From contig NZ_FTNU01000004.1 of the NCBI RefSeq assembly GCF_900156515.1, forward strand, positions 1 to 64,000: 64,000 bases of DNA, in the 5' to 3' direction. The first letter of the stretch is position 1, and each line of letters begins with the position of its first letter. Shown piece after piece: positions 25,690 to 35,298 of this stretch. Source of the DNA: Moraxella cuniculi DSM 21768. GTDB taxonomy: Bacteria > Pseudomonadota > Gammaproteobacteria > Pseudomonadales > Moraxellaceae. The notes under the pieces were generated by a model that was given only the letters and a program-made list of their open reading frames with translations, ran no database searches and was not told where the DNA came from. Both the position numbers and the translations under genes were made by a program.

Positions 25690-27351
25690 TTACATATTTG
25701 GGTAGTTTGGGCCACCGCCACCTTCGGGAGCAACCCAAGTGATGTTTTGGGCAGGGTCTTTGATGTCGCAGGTTTTGCAGTGGACGCAGTTTTGGCTATT
25801 GATGACAAATTGTGGCTCTTCGCCTTCTTTTTGCACCACTTCATAGACGCCAGCAGGGCAGTAACGCTGAGCAGGCTCGGCGTACAGCGGTAGGTTGCTG
25901 GCAATCGGCACGGTCGGATCGGTCAGGCGTAAGTGGCAGGGTTGATCTTCGGCGTGGTTGGTGTTTGAGATAAAGACGCTGGAGAGCTTATCAAAGGTCA
26001 GCTTGCCATCGGCACGAGGATAGTCTGGCTTGTAGGCGTGGCTTGCCTTGTCCAGCGTGCTAAAGTCAGGCGTGGTGTCGTTGATGGTCAGAGGCATTTT
26101 GCCGTTGAGTAGATTTTGTTCTACAAAAGAAAATGCTCCGCCCAACCAAGCACCCATGCGATGCTGTGCAGGTGAGAAATTGCGTGCTTGATAAGCATCG
26201 TCAAACAGCCATGAATTCTCAAAGGCGGTCTGATATTCATGCACTTCATCGCCGCTACGACCTGCTTTGATGGCGTTAAAGATGCTCTCGGCAGCAAGCA
26301 TGCCTGATTTCATCGCTGTGTGCGTGCCTTTGATTTTGGCAGGGTTTAAAAATCCTGCATCATCGCCGATTAGCACCCCGCCAGCAAAGCTAAGTTTTGG
26401 CAAGCTGTTCAGACCGCCTTTGGTCAAGGCTCTTGCCCCATAGGATAGGCGTTTGCCACCTTCCAAAATTGGGCGAATGACAGGGTGTAGCTTGAGCCTT
26501 TGTAGTTCATCAAATGGCGAAACATGAGGATTGTGGTATGATAAATCAACCACAAGACCGAAACTGACTTGATTGTTTTCGGCAAAATACAAAAACCAGC
26601 CTCCTGTCGTGCCTGTCTCTGACAATGGCCAGCCAGAGCCGTGCATGATGACACCTGTTTCGTGTTTGTCGGCATCAATCTCCCACAATTCTTTTAGCCC
26701 GATGCCGTAGTGCTGTGGGTCTTTGCCCTTGTCCAGATGGAAGCGGCTGATAAGTCGCTTGCCCAGATGTCCACGACATCCTTCGGCAAAAATCGTGTAT
26801 TTGGCAACCAGCTCATAACCTGCCTCAAAACTTGGCTTAGGCTCGCCTTTGGCATTTAGCCCCATATCGCCTGTTACCACCCCTCGCACCGAGCCATCTT
26901 CATGGTATAAGATATCGCTGGCAGCAAAGCCTGGGAACATCATCACCTCTAGGCTCTCGGCTTGTTCTGCCAGCCAGCGTACGACATTGCCCAATGAGAC
27001 AATATAATTGCCCTCGTTGTGCATACTGCTTGGTATGATTGAGCTTGGCAGTTTGACGCTTTTGGTGGCACCAGTTAGCATATAGACACGATCCTCGGTG
27101 GCTGCCACGGTCAGTGGGGCATTTTTTTGTTGCCAATCAGGAATCAGCTCGTCCAACGCCCGAGTCTCCATCACCGCACCTGATAGTGTATGGGCACCAA
27201 ACTCTGAGCCTTTTTCGATAACACAGACGCTAAAATCATCTCGACCATCGGCGATGGCCAATTGACGCAGACGAATGGCAGCTGACAATCCAGCAGGTCC
27301 ACCGCCAACAATCACCACATCAAATTCCATAGATTCGCGTTGAATTTGCAT
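25690..27351 (-). CDS. Electron-transfer flavoprotein-ubiquinone oxidoreductase
   Basis: This 553-residue protein moves electrons from reduced electron-transfer flavoprotein into the quinone pool. The N-terminal FAD loop is VVIVGGGPAGLSAAIRL. The middle contains the substrate/FAD domain (FAEGCRGHLGKRLISRF). The C terminus carries the 4Fe-4S cysteines (RYCPAGVYEV, then NCVHCKTCDIKDP) and ends in the typical WVAPEGGGGPNYPNM. The start at 27351 is preceded by GAGGG; the next ATG has no ribosome-binding site. No etfA or etfB lies in the window, so the donor flavoprotein is encoded elsewhere. Confidence 0.97.
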   Translation of the reverse strand: MQIQRESMEFDVVIVGGGPAGLSAAIRLRQLAIADGRDDFSVCVIEKGSEFGAHTLSGAVMETRALDELIPDWQQKNAPLTVAATEDRVYMLTGATKSVKLPSSIIPSSMHNEGNYIVSLGNVVRWLAEQAESLEVMMFPGFAASDILYHEDGSVRGVVTGDMGLNAKGEPKPSFEAGYELVAKYTIFAEGCRGHLGKRLISRFHLDKGKDPQHYGIGLKELWEIDADKHETGVIMHGSGWPLSETGTTGGWFLYFAENNQVSFGLVVDLSYHNPHVSPFDELQRLKLHPVIRPILEGGKRLSYGARALTKGGLNSLPKLSFAGGVLIGDDAGFLNPAKIKGTHTAMKSGMLAAESIFNAIKAGRSGDEVHEYQTAFENSWLFDDAYQARNFSPAQHRMGAWLGGAFSFVEQNLLNGKMPLTINDTTPDFSTLDKASHAYKPDYPRADGKLTFDKLSSVFISNTNHAEDQPCHLRLTDPTVPIASNLPLYAEPAQRYCPAGVYEVVQKEGEEPQFVINSQNCVHCKTCDIKDPAQNITWVAPEGGGGPNYPNM

Positions 27352-27617
27352 GAAAATACCCTCAAATAATTATGTAATATTTATAAAAAAGCGTGCTCGC
27401 CATCAGGCTCGGCTGGCAAATAATTTGGTTCGTGATAAAATATTACTGCTTATTGTAGCAATCCTGTCAAATTAGGCAAGTTTTTTTGTTGCTGCTATGG
27501 ATAAGCATACCAATCTTGGGCGGCATTATCATGGTCTGCATTTATGTCATTTTCTTATGATGATTTGGACAAGCCGATGGCAACAAATTCTTAAGCCTGC
27601 TGATGGAGCATTGATAA

Positions 27618-28223
27618 ATGAAACAAAATTTAAATATAATCAATAAGTTAAACCAAGATTTGAATGTGGCAACTGGCACGGCAGAACGCACACGCAAGAT
27701 ACCACCTTTGCAAAAATGGCAACCGAACAGCACCTCGCCACTGGATATTAAGATTTGTAGTAATGGCGAATGGTGGCATGAAGGCACAAAAATGACCCGC
27801 CAGTCACTTGTGGATTTATTTGCCAGTGTATTATGGGCGGAATATGTTGATGGGCAAAAGGTGCATTATCTAAAAACGCCAACAGACAAATATCGGATTG
27901 ATGTTGCAGATACGCCATTGTTTATCAACCAAGTAAGGCAGGTTGTGGATTTGGGGCTGTTGTGGGTTGAGTTTGAGACAACCAATGGCGATGTGATACG
28001 GCTTGATGATGAGCATGATTTGTATTTTGCAGAGTATGAGGGCGTATCTCGGCTGTATATTGATACTCGTTTTAATCTGACGGCACGGCTGATGAATAAT
28101 GCCATGTATCATTTGGTGGAGCTTGGCGAGATTTATCAGACTGATACGCACACACATTTGCACATCACAAGCGGTGGTAAGGTGCATATTGTCAGCCAGC
28201 CAAATGAGCCATCTGAGCGGTAG
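27618..28223 (+). CDS. DUF1285 family protein
   Basis: This 201-residue soluble protein matches DUF1285: central LDIKICSNGEWWHEGTKMTR and LVDLFASVLW, then YLKTPTDKYRIDVADTPLF and the later RLMNNAMYHLVELGEI. No signal peptide or membrane segment. The function is not known to me. It is followed after 107 bp by murI, with a promoter between, so the two may be separate units. GGAG lies about 10 bases before the ATG. Confidence 0.85.
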   Translation: MKQNLNIINKLNQDLNVATGTAERTRKIPPLQKWQPNSTSPLDIKICSNGEWWHEGTKMTRQSLVDLFASVLWAEYVDGQKVHYLKTPTDKYRIDVADTPLFINQVRQVVDLGLLWVEFETTNGDVIRLDDEHDLYFAEYEGVSRLYIDTRFNLTARLMNNAMYHLVELGEIYQTDTHTHLHITSGGKVHIVSQPNEPSER

Positions 28224-28229
28224 CGGATA

Positions 28230-28256
28230 TTGTTTTTGTGCAGGTTTTGTTATAAT
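28230..28256 (+). promoter_or_regulatory. Probable murI promoter
   Basis: TTGTTT (28230-28235), then an extended -10 TGTTATAAT ending at 28256, with a 15-bp spacer. The murI ATG is 74 bp downstream. Confidence 0.45.
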
Positions 28257-28330
28257 AAGAAAGCCTTTGTGGCGTATTATTGTGTCATGTTGGACGGTGG
28301 TTGCCGTCATAGTGTGGGTGATGGTGCTTG

Positions 28331-29191
28331 ATGATTGATACCAAGACAGAATTGACGACCAAGACAAGCGATGCACCGATTGGTATTTTTGATTCGGGCG
28401 TGGGTGGTTTGTCGGTGTTTCGGCATCTGCAACAACTGATGCCCAATGAGCGTTATGTGTATTATGCCGATACGCAAAACATTCCCTATGGCAGCAAGTC
28501 TGGCGATGAGATTTTGTTTTTGACATTGCAAGCGGTGGATTGGCTCTGCCAACAAGGCTGTAAGCTGATTGTCATAGCCTGCAACAGTGCTTCGGCACAC
28601 GCATTGACGGCGGTGCGTTCACATTGTAGCGTGCCGATAGTAGGCTTGGTGCCTGCGGTCAAGCCAGCTTGCCAAATCAGCCAAAACAAGCAAATCGCCG
28701 TGCTTGCCACTCAGGCGACACTTCAAGGCAGACTGTTGGCACAGGTGATTGATGAAGTGGCAACGCCCAATGCGATAATCGTGCATAAGCATTTTGAGCC
28801 GATGCTCGTGCCATGGGTGGAGCTGGGCATGCCCATCGATCATCAGGTGGCGGATTTGCTTATCGAACAAATGCAGGTTTGGCACAGTCAGGGGGTTGAT
28901 GTGGTGGTGCTGGGCTGTACGCATTATCCATTTTTTCGCCAGTTTTTGCAGGAGTGGATTGACAGCCATGCGGTAAATATGACTTTGCTTGATTCGGGAG
29001 CGGCGATTGCCGAACGCGTCAAATCTTTGTTGGATTTTTTTGGGATAAAGAGCAGCCACCATCAGCCAGCCGATGTTGTTTTGACTTTTTATGCATCAAG
29101 CATGGCGGGCGATGTGGCAAATACCGCACAGCGATTGGCAGGCGTGCCGATGCTATTTGTGGACAGTGAATTTTCCCCCTTATATCCATAG
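28331..29191 (+). CDS. murI: Glutamate racemase MurI
   Basis: This 286-residue cytoplasmic enzyme makes D-glutamate for peptidoglycan. The N-terminal IGIFDSGVGGLSVFRHL and the two catalytic cysteines, Cys84 in VIACNSASA and Cys196 in VVLGCTHYPFF, are present. The ATG at 28331 is preferred over the TTG just before it. The N terminus has a tail of about 15 residues before the first strand. The ribosome-binding site is weak. Confidence 0.96.
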   Translation: MIDTKTELTTKTSDAPIGIFDSGVGGLSVFRHLQQLMPNERYVYYADTQNIPYGSKSGDEILFLTLQAVDWLCQQGCKLIVIACNSASAHALTAVRSHCSVPIVGLVPAVKPACQISQNKQIAVLATQATLQGRLLAQVIDEVATPNAIIVHKHFEPMLVPWVELGMPIDHQVADLLIEQMQVWHSQGVDVVVLGCTHYPFFRQFLQEWIDSHAVNMTLLDSGAAIAERVKSLLDFFGIKSSHHQPADVVLTFYASSMAGDVANTAQRLAGVPMLFVDSEFSPLYP

Positions 29192-29236
29192 TAATGTTAT
29201 GGATTTGGGCGGTAAAAATTGCCCAATAAGTGGCTT

Positions 29237-29404
29237 TTAATTATTTTTTATAAATTTTAATATGCAAAAAGTTAAAATAACCAGCAATATAACCAAAAAA
29301 GCCACCAGATTGTCATCAGGGTGCTTGTTTGCTTGAAAATAATTCAGATAAAAAATCAGCAGTCCACAAGCAACGGTTGAGACAGTCAAAATAACTTTTT
29401 TCAT
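29237..29404 (-). CDS. Small hypothetical membrane protein
   Basis: A 55-residue frame starting MKKVILTVSTVACGLLIFYL, with two hydrophobic segments (about 4-20 and 33-50), a short polar turn (NKHPDDN) and a basic tail (KFIKNN). The basic N terminus and clear hairpin-like topology argue for a real small inner-membrane protein. Against it, no good Shine-Dalgarno precedes the ATG at 29404 and I recognise no family. A longer frame to 29548 adds unlikely sequence. It is convergent with murI. Confidence 0.45.
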   Translation of the reverse strand: MKKVILTVSTVACGLLIFYLNYFQANKHPDDNLVAFLVILLVILTFCILKFIKNN

Positions 29405-29724
29405 TGGGTGGTTTTCTTGAATGGCAGTTACATTGTTTTGTGATATTCCGATATTTTTACATCGGAGATTTTGGCTCTTTTGTATTCCACTCGTATTTCT
29501 ACCAAAACAACGCTCTAAAATTTCATTGTGGTATATACAAATCAACAATCCAGCAGAAATTTAACCCGACAGCGATGGGCAACTTGCAACAAAATACCAT
29601 TATCCCCAGCGATGACGGTTTGCATTTTTGATAAAAATTTGTTGTAATAACATAAATCGCTGCGGTGGCAGTCGCCATACGCACCTGCGATTGTGTATCA
29701 TTGAATCATTAAAAGGAGTATGTG
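29405..29724. other. Gap upstream of the small acidic protein gene
   Basis: About 320 bp without a supported gene. It holds a short hairpin TCCGAT/ATCGGA near 29450 and, at its right end, the AAGGAG ribosome-binding site (29713-29718) of the next gene. I see no RNA gene or mobile element. Confidence 0.4.
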
Positions 29725-29904
29725 ATGACAACTGACAAATCAACCTTGCGTGATGAAATTGAAAAATTTGATGAATTGACCGAAACCATGCACGATGCCG
29801 AGAAAAAACGCACGCTTGCCGAGCAGGTTGCTTACCTAAAAAGCCAAGGCATTGACCCAGCAAAAACCTATGCCGAATGGGACGATGACAAGCAGGACGA
29901 TTGA
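29725..29904 (+). CDS. Small acidic hypothetical protein
   Basis: A 59-residue, highly charged, probably helical protein (DEIEKFDELTETMHDAEKKR, then a second half ending YAEWDDDKQDD). A strong AAGGAG lies 7 bp before the ATG at 29725, and a bidirectional terminator follows 13 bp after the stop, so it looks like a genuinely expressed short gene. No domain is recognised. No membrane segment or signal is present. Confidence 0.7.
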   Translation: MTTDKSTLRDEIEKFDELTETMHDAEKKRTLAEQVAYLKSQGIDPAKTYAEWDDDKQDD

Positions 29905-29916
29905 TTGAACATGATT

Positions 29917-29947
29917 AAAAATCCCAAGTGTAGGCTTGGGATTTTTT
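29917..29947. terminator. Bidirectional terminator
   Basis: AATCCCAAG (29920-29928) pairs with CTTGGGATT (29935-29943), with A residues before and T residues after. It can therefore stop both the small acidic gene and the convergent transglycosylase gene. Confidence 0.85.
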
Positions 29948-29954
29948 GATGGGA

Positions 29955-31319
29955 TTATTTGACAGGCACAAGCGATGCCGAGCCGTCAGCGTTGATGACA
30001 CGCCGATAGGTCGTGCCAGTTGAGCTGGTGGCAGATGGCGTGATGGTGCTGGGCTTGGTGGCTGTGCTGCCCAAGTTATTTGCAGGCGTGCTGTTTTGCT
30101 TGCCTTGACTGGTGATGAGCCGATGGAATTTTTGCCCTGCACGGCCGTCAGGATTGACCCCAGCTTTGCGTTGATAATCCATGATGGCACGGCGGGTGTT
30201 GTCGCCAATGATGCCATCAACCGCCCCAATGTCATAACCTGCATCAATCAGCCCTTGCTGGATTTCTTTGGCTTCACGGCGGCCGATGCCTGGGTCATCA
30301 GTTGGCCAAGCGGTGGCAAAATCGGTGTTGGTATTTTCGCTTGTGATCAAATCGGACAGATGGGCGATTGCCAAAGCGTAGCTTTCTGAGGCATTGTAGC
30401 TGTAAAAGGTGTCAAAATTTTTGCCCACCAAAAATGCAGGGCCGTTTTTGCCAGCAGGCAATAATAGACCTGCCGAAGCCATATTATCAGGCAGTGGTTT
30501 GCCATTTGGCAGAGTGATGCCCTGTGATCGCCAATGGCTGATGGGCTGCTTATTGCGGCGACCGCTTGAGCCATCATAGCCATTTAGCTTGACTTCATAG
30601 CCCCACGGCTCGCCACTGCGATAGCCTCGTTTTACCAAAAAATTGGCGGTGCTTGCCAGTGCATCGGCTTTTGAGTTCACCAAGTCTTTGCGACCATCAC
30701 CATCAAAATCCACCGCAAGCTCTAAGAATGTGCTGGGCATGAATTGCGTTTGTCCAAAAGCACCCGCCCATGAGCCTGTCATATCCTGCGGTCTGATGTC
30801 GCCATTTTGTACGATTTTTAGAGCATTGGCAAACTCACCACGAAAATACGACTGGCGACGATCAAAACATGAGAGGGTTGCAAGGCTGTCAAAGAGATTT
30901 TTCTTGCCGAGCGTTTGCCCAAAATTACTCTCCACGCCCCATACGCCAAGCACATGCTCAGGCTTGACGCCATAGCGACTTTCGATACGCCGTAGCACAT
31001 CGGCTTGCTCACGCTTGGCACGGATACCATCTTCGACGCGTTCGCTATCAACCAGCGATGCCAAATAATCCCAGACATCTTTTTTAAACTCGGGCTGATA
31101 ATTCAGCGAGCGAATCACGCTCGGATCTGGCTGGGCAGGGCGATAAGCCTCAAAGGTTGCCGAAGAAACGCCACGAAAAGCAGCGGTGTTTTTTAGGGTA
31201 TTTAAGCACTGCTGAAACTCGCTGTTGCTAAGATTGGGCAGGTCATTGCCATTGGCAGATGCGGTGCTAACTGCACCCAAGCCTGCCAAGACAAGGGCTA
31301 GATAGGCGGAGATTTTCAT
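29955..31319 (-). CDS. Lytic murein transglycosylase (MltB-like) with peptidoglycan-binding domain
   Basis: A 454-residue exported enzyme with a signal peptide (about 1-22, ending TASA). The SLT_2/MltB catalytic domain spans about 30-330. Its catalytic Glu130 lies in LGVWGVESNFGQTLG, with the further signatures GSWAGAFGQTQFMPSTF and VDFDGDGRKDL. A peptidoglycan-binding domain follows (about 345-400: IQQGLIDAGYDIGAVDGIIG). The tail is Ser/Thr-rich. It cleaves glycan strands with 1,6-anhydro product formation (family knowledge). No lipobox is seen, unlike E. coli MltB. It is a single-gene unit. Confidence 0.93.
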   Translation of the reverse strand: MKISAYLALVLAGLGAVSTASANGNDLPNLSNSEFQQCLNTLKNTAAFRGVSSATFEAYRPAQPDPSVIRSLNYQPEFKKDVWDYLASLVDSERVEDGIRAKREQADVLRRIESRYGVKPEHVLGVWGVESNFGQTLGKKNLFDSLATLSCFDRRQSYFRGEFANALKIVQNGDIRPQDMTGSWAGAFGQTQFMPSTFLELAVDFDGDGRKDLVNSKADALASTANFLVKRGYRSGEPWGYEVKLNGYDGSSGRRNKQPISHWRSQGITLPNGKPLPDNMASAGLLLPAGKNGPAFLVGKNFDTFYSYNASESYALAIAHLSDLITSENTNTDFATAWPTDDPGIGRREAKEIQQGLIDAGYDIGAVDGIIGDNTRRAIMDYQRKAGVNPDGRAGQKFHRLITSQGKQNSTPANNLGSTATKPSTITPSATSSTGTTYRRVINADGSASLVPVK

Positions 31320-31484
31320 AAGAATCCTTAAGTTGTGGCAAATACGCCTAGCTTAGCCAATTTTGGCAAAAAATTCAAAACAAAAATCATCTTGGCGGTG
31401 AATAATTGGGCAATTTCGCCAAAATCAACCAAATCAGCAACAAAGCGGTAAGATTACCACGCAAAATAATTTGGCTTGGGTGGT

Positions 31485-32015
31485 TTATGAGCGAAGCAAA
31501 TGTGCGTAACTGGCACGCAATTTGGCAAGTTTTGGCGGAATAACCATCGCACAATAAGCCTGCGTGGGGTTGTTGGCATAGTAGTTTTGGTGGTAGGCTT
31601 CTGCTGGATAAAAGCTCACAGCTGGTTGCACTCGGGTAACGATATTCATGCCATCATCGCTTAGCTCGGTGATGAGCTGCTCGGCAGTTTTGGCTTGTGC
31701 TTCGTTATAATAATAAATCACTGACGCATATTGTGTGCCAATGTCGTTGCCTTGGCGGTTTAAGGTAGTGGGGTCGTGCGTGGCAAAAAACACCGACAAA
31801 ATATCATGCGTGCTGATGATGGTTTCGTCATAGCTGACCTCTACCACCTCAACATGGTCAGTATTGCCTGTGCAGACGGCGGGATAATTGGCGGTTTCGG
31901 CGGTGCCGCCAGCATAGCCACTGACGACCGACACCACGCCTGACAAAGAACAAAAAACCGATTCGGTACACCAAAAACAGCCACCGCCCAGCAGTATTGT
32001 TGTTGTATTATTCAT
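31485..32015 (-). CDS. msrA: Peptide methionine sulfoxide reductase MsrA
   Basis: This 176-residue enzyme reduces methionine S-sulfoxide in proteins. The catalytic Cys13 is in GGGCFWCTESVF. VSGYAGGTAETANYPAVCTG and the motif AEAYHQNYY follow. The ATG at 32015 has GGAG at 6 bp; a GTG two codons earlier lacks support. The resolving-cysteine C terminus is short (about 20 residues after NNPTQAYCAMVIPPK). It is cytoplasmic, with no fused MsrB, and divergent from cmoA. Confidence 0.96.
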   Translation of the reverse strand: MNNTTTILLGGGCFWCTESVFCSLSGVVSVVSGYAGGTAETANYPAVCTGNTDHVEVVEVSYDETIISTHDILSVFFATHDPTTLNRQGNDIGTQYASVIYYYNEAQAKTAEQLITELSDDGMNIVTRVQPAVSFYPAEAYHQNYYANNPTQAYCAMVIPPKLAKLRASYAHLLRS

Positions 32016-32064
32016 AACCACTCCAAGGATTTTGTTTATTTATCGCAATTTTTGTGCCAATCAA

Positions 32065-32073
32065 TGCTATAAT
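32065..32073 (+). promoter_or_regulatory. Extended -10 promoter of cmoA-cmoB
   Basis: TGCTATAAT at 32065-32073, an exact extended -10, 26 bp before the cmoA ATG. No clear -35. Confidence 0.5.
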
Positions 32074-32099
32074 AGACGCATTTTAGTGTAGCACAAACC

Positions 32100-32864
32100 A
32101 TGCCAAACGCCAAACACGATACCTTATTTACCACGCCTTTGGACAAATCCGCACGCTTTAGTTTTGATGAAGAAGTGGTGGCGTGCTTTCCTGATATGAT
32201 TCGCCGCAGTGTGCCGGGCTATGGGCAGATGCTGGCGATGTTGCCGATTTTGGCACGCAGACATTGTCTGTTTCGCCAGACGACAGCACAGGGCAACAAG
32301 GTCAGCCGTGTGTACGATTTGGGAACTTCGCTTGGGGCGGCAAGTTTTGCTTTGGCGGATAAATTTGCCGCAGATGAGCTTGAGATTGTCGCCATTGACA
32401 TCTCGCAGCCAATGATTGATAAAGCAAAAACAGTGCTTGGCGAGCATTATCCGCAGCACAATATCCGCTTTGAGTGTGCTGATGTGTGTCAAGTGGAATT
32501 TGCCGAGTGCGATTTGATTATTATTAATTTGACCTTGCAGTTTTTGCCACCGAATCGGCGACTTGAGCTATTGACCAAGTGCTATCATGCGTTGGCATCT
32601 GGGGGTATTTTGATTTTGACCGAAAAAACCCATCTTGATGATGAGCAGTATGATGCTTGGCGTGTTGAGCGGTATTATGATTTTAAAAGAGCCAATGGCT
32701 ACAGCGAGATGGAAATCAGCGGCAAACGCAACGCCCTTGAAAATGTCCTCATCACCGACACGCTACAGACGCATTATGACAGGCTACAGCAAGCAGGTTT
32801 TCAGCGGTGCTTGACTTGGTTTATGTTCCTAAACTTTGCCTCAATTGTGGCATTTAAACCCTAA
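32100..32864 (+). CDS. cmoA: Carboxy-SAM synthase CmoA
   Basis: This 254-residue enzyme converts S-adenosylmethionine and prephenate to carboxy-SAM, used to modify wobble uridine 34 in tRNA. It has a class I methyltransferase fold: [15 protein letters not shown] for motif [15 protein letters not shown] for the ribose-binding acidic turn, then [16 protein letters not shown]. The N terminus ([20 protein letters not shown]) is typical of CmoA. cmoB, acting next in the pathway, starts 42 bp downstream. Confidence 0.95.
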   Translation: MPNAKHDTLFTTPLDKSARFSFDEEVVACFPDMIRRSVPGYGQMLAMLPILARRHCLFRQTTAQGNKVSRVYDLGTSLGAASFALADKFAADELEIVAIDISQPMIDKAKTVLGEHYPQHNIRFECADVCQVEFAECDLIIINLTLQFLPPNRRLELLTKCYHALASGGILILTEKTHLDDEQYDAWRVERYYDFKRANGYSEMEISGKRNALENVLITDTLQTHYDRLQQAGFQRCLTWFMFLNFASIVAFKP

Positions 32865-32906
32865 AATAACGCCAAGCCAACGGCTGGTTGATTGACAGTT
32901 AAGATT

Positions 32907-33944
32907 ATGACAAGTATTGTACGCAGTGAGCAGGCACTGTATCAGACATTGTTTGCTCTGGCACAGCATTATCCGATTGCCTATGAATGGCTAAAACGAC
33001 TGCCTGATTGGCTGACAGCCGTCAAAAATAAAGACCGCTATGCTCATGCACCGTTTTATCAGTCGGTGGTCGATAAGCTGCCCCCAATTGCCCCAACCGC
33101 TGTCTATCTTGATGAGGCGTGCGTGCGTGCCGAAGTGGCTTTTGATGACAGTGAGTATCGCCGCAGCAGGGCGTTGCTTGCCAATCTGATGCCGTGGCGA
33201 AAAGGTGGCTTTATCATTGGGCGTGATGATAGGACGATTCATATAGACACCGAGTGGCGTAGCGATCTAAAGTGGGAGCGAGTGTTACCGCACATCAGTG
33301 ATTTGACAGGCAGGCGAGTGCTTGATGTCGGTGGCGGCTCTGGTTATCATGGCTTTCGTATGGTTGGTGCTGGTGCCAGCACGGTGGTGGTGATTGATCC
33401 GTCATGTTTGTTTTATCATCAATTTATGGCGATACGGCATTTTTTGGGCGAGCTTGGCAATCGTTTTGGTCAATCGCCAATTCACTTTATCCCTGTGGGT
33501 TTGGAGGAGTTGCCCCAAGATACACGGCAGGCAGGGTTGTTTCATACAGTGTTTTGTATGGGGGTGTTGTATCATCGGGCATCGCCGTTTGAGTGCTTGG
33601 CACAGCTAAAAGCTCAGCTGGCACATGGGGGCGAGCTGGTGCTTGAGACTTTGGTGGTGGCAGGGGACGAAAATACGGTGCTGGTACCACAAGACCGCTA
33701 TGCGATGATGAACAATGTGTATTTTTTGCCTTCGGTGGCAGCCCTGACAGTGTGGCTCAAAAAAGCAGGATTTGTGGATATTCGCTGTGTTGATGTCAAT
33801 ATCACCACAACCGATGAGCAGCGAGCAACCGATTGGATGACTTATCACTCGCTTGGTGATTTTTTGGACAGTGATGACAATAGCAAGACCGTAGAGGGTT
33901 ACCCCAGACCCATGCGTGCGGTGATGGTGTGCAAGCGACCTTGA
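32907..33944 (+). CDS. cmoB: tRNA U34 carboxymethyltransferase CmoB
   Basis: This 345-residue enzyme transfers the carboxymethyl group from carboxy-SAM to 5-hydroxyuridine 34, giving cmo5U. It matches the family closely: LLANLMPWRKGGF, HIDTEWRSDLKWERVLPHIS, the SAM loop VLDVGGGSGYHGFRM and the late block DENTVLVPQDRYAMMNNVYF. ATG at 32907 is preferred to a TTG at 32892 without ribosome-binding site. It is the second gene of the cmoAB operon. Confidence 0.96.
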   Translation: MTSIVRSEQALYQTLFALAQHYPIAYEWLKRLPDWLTAVKNKDRYAHAPFYQSVVDKLPPIAPTAVYLDEACVRAEVAFDDSEYRRSRALLANLMPWRKGGFIIGRDDRTIHIDTEWRSDLKWERVLPHISDLTGRRVLDVGGGSGYHGFRMVGAGASTVVVIDPSCLFYHQFMAIRHFLGELGNRFGQSPIHFIPVGLEELPQDTRQAGLFHTVFCMGVLYHRASPFECLAQLKAQLAHGGELVLETLVVAGDENTVLVPQDRYAMMNNVYFLPSVAALTVWLKKAGFVDIRCVDVNITTTDEQRATDWMTYHSLGDFLDSDDNSKTVEGYPRPMRAVMVCKRP

Positions 33945-34049
33945 GATTTGATGATATTGGCTACAAATCTGCCACACAAAAGTCAGACAATATCGCTATA
34001 ATAGCCGCCAGTGCCAATTGGCAATTTAACAACAAATAAAGGTGAGAAT

Positions 34050-34967
34050 ATGGCAGGAGGTAGTTTACTACTGCTACTTGATGACATTGCAGCAATTTTG
34101 GACGATGTCTCGGTAATGACAAAGCTGGCGGCAAAAAAGACCGCAGGGGTGCTGGGTGATGATTTGGCACTCAATGCCCAGCAAGTAACAGGGGTGCGTG
34201 CTGACCGTGAATTGGCAGTGGTTTGGGCGGTGGCAAAAGGCTCATTTGTTAATAAGCTGATTTTGGTGCCAGCAGCCTTGATTATCAGTGCTGTGGCAGC
34301 ATGGTTAATCACGCCGCTTTTGATGATTGGTGGGGCGTTTTTGTGCTATGAAGGGGCAGAAAAAGTTGTCCATAAAGTCGCTCCAAGTTTATTGCCACAT
34401 GATACTGATGACGATGCAGCCCATCAGCAACGCCTAAAAGCCAATGCCGATGAGCAGGTGGATTTGGTTGCACTCGAAAAAGACAAAATCCGTGGTGCGA
34501 TTCGTACCGATTTTATCCTATCGGCAGAGATTGTCGTTATCTCGCTTGGGGTGATGACGGCGGCGACACTTGCCACCAAGGCAGCTGCACTATCAGCGAT
34601 TGCAATATTGATGACGGTGGGGGTGTATGGCTTGGTTGGGCTGATTGTCAAACTTGATGACATGGGCGTGCATTTGCTGAACAAGCCATCATCTGCCGCA
34701 CAAGCACTGGGTCGGGGGCTGCTTGCCTTTGCACCACAGCTGATGAGATTTTTGTCAATCGCAGGAACTGTAGCGATGTTTTTGGTTGGTGGCGGTATTT
34801 TGGTGCATGGTGTGGCAATCTTAAGCGAGCAAGCACAGACGCTGTCGGCATTGTCAGGCGTGTTTGGTGGCTTGACCGAGACGCTGTATAATGGTGTGGT
34901 TGGGCTGATTGCAGGCTTGTTGATTTTGGCAGGGGTTATACTTGGCAAAAAACTCATCAAAAAATAA
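34050..34967 (+). CDS. DUF808 family membrane protein (YedI-like)
   Basis: This 305-residue inner-membrane protein closely resembles E. coli YedI at the N terminus ([20 protein letters not shown], then [20 protein letters not shown]). That fixes the ATG at 34050, after GGTGAG. Several membrane segments follow (about 70-100, 165-215, 230-305). The biochemical function is not established to my knowledge. A TATAAT at 33997-34002 is a likely -10. It stands alone. Confidence 0.9.
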   Translation: MAGGSLLLLLDDIAAILDDVSVMTKLAAKKTAGVLGDDLALNAQQVTGVRADRELAVVWAVAKGSFVNKLILVPAALIISAVAAWLITPLLMIGGAFLCYEGAEKVVHKVAPSLLPHDTDDDAAHQQRLKANADEQVDLVALEKDKIRGAIRTDFILSAEIVVISLGVMTAATLATKAAALSAIAILMTVGVYGLVGLIVKLDDMGVHLLNKPSSAAQALGRGLLAFAPQLMRFLSIAGTVAMFLVGGGILVHGVAILSEQAQTLSALSGVFGGLTETLYNGVVGLIAGLLILAGVILGKKLIKK

Positions 34968-35298
34968 CCTTCGTGGCACAGCTGTCTGTTGTGCCATTTG
35001 TACAAATTCGCTGACAGACACGGACGGTTTGTGGCGTTTATGCTCGTGTATTCACTTGTAGATTTGTATTATCAATTCACTCTCATGCACAAAACCATGC
35101 CAAGATTTTGTGTGCTGCCTGTAGCATTTTCTGTGGTTTTTAAAAATAACCAACCAATGCAGTCAGATGGCATGGCAATTACTTCGCCAATGGTGAATTT
35201 TGGTTTTATTTGGCTGTTATTTTTACCCATCATGGCACAAGAAGCAAGAAGGTTGTGGCTTATTTCATAAATAAGCCAATTGTGATGGGTTTTGGTGT
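34968..35298. other. Intergenic gap with two inverted repeats
   Basis: 331 bp between convergent genes. GGCACA/TGTGCC just after the upstream stop (about 34975-34995) may help end that transcript. A perfect 10-bp stem TGGCTTATTT (35256-35265) with AAATAAGCCA (35269-35278) and a 3-base loop may end the leftward SPOR gene, though no T run follows. A 93-codon frame in the middle lacks a ribosome-binding site and I do not accept it. Confidence 0.4.

Noticed and set aside
28260-28338. A hydrophobic 25-residue peptide frame ending over the murI start (ATGATTGA overlap).
   Set aside because: It looks like a membrane peptide and lies after a good -10, but it has no ATG or GTG with a ribosome-binding site at its start; the promoter is better explained by murI.
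34989-35270. A 93-codon frame between the YedI-like gene and the SPOR gene.
   Set aside because: No ribosome-binding site, no family resemblance, and it overlaps a likely terminator hairpin.
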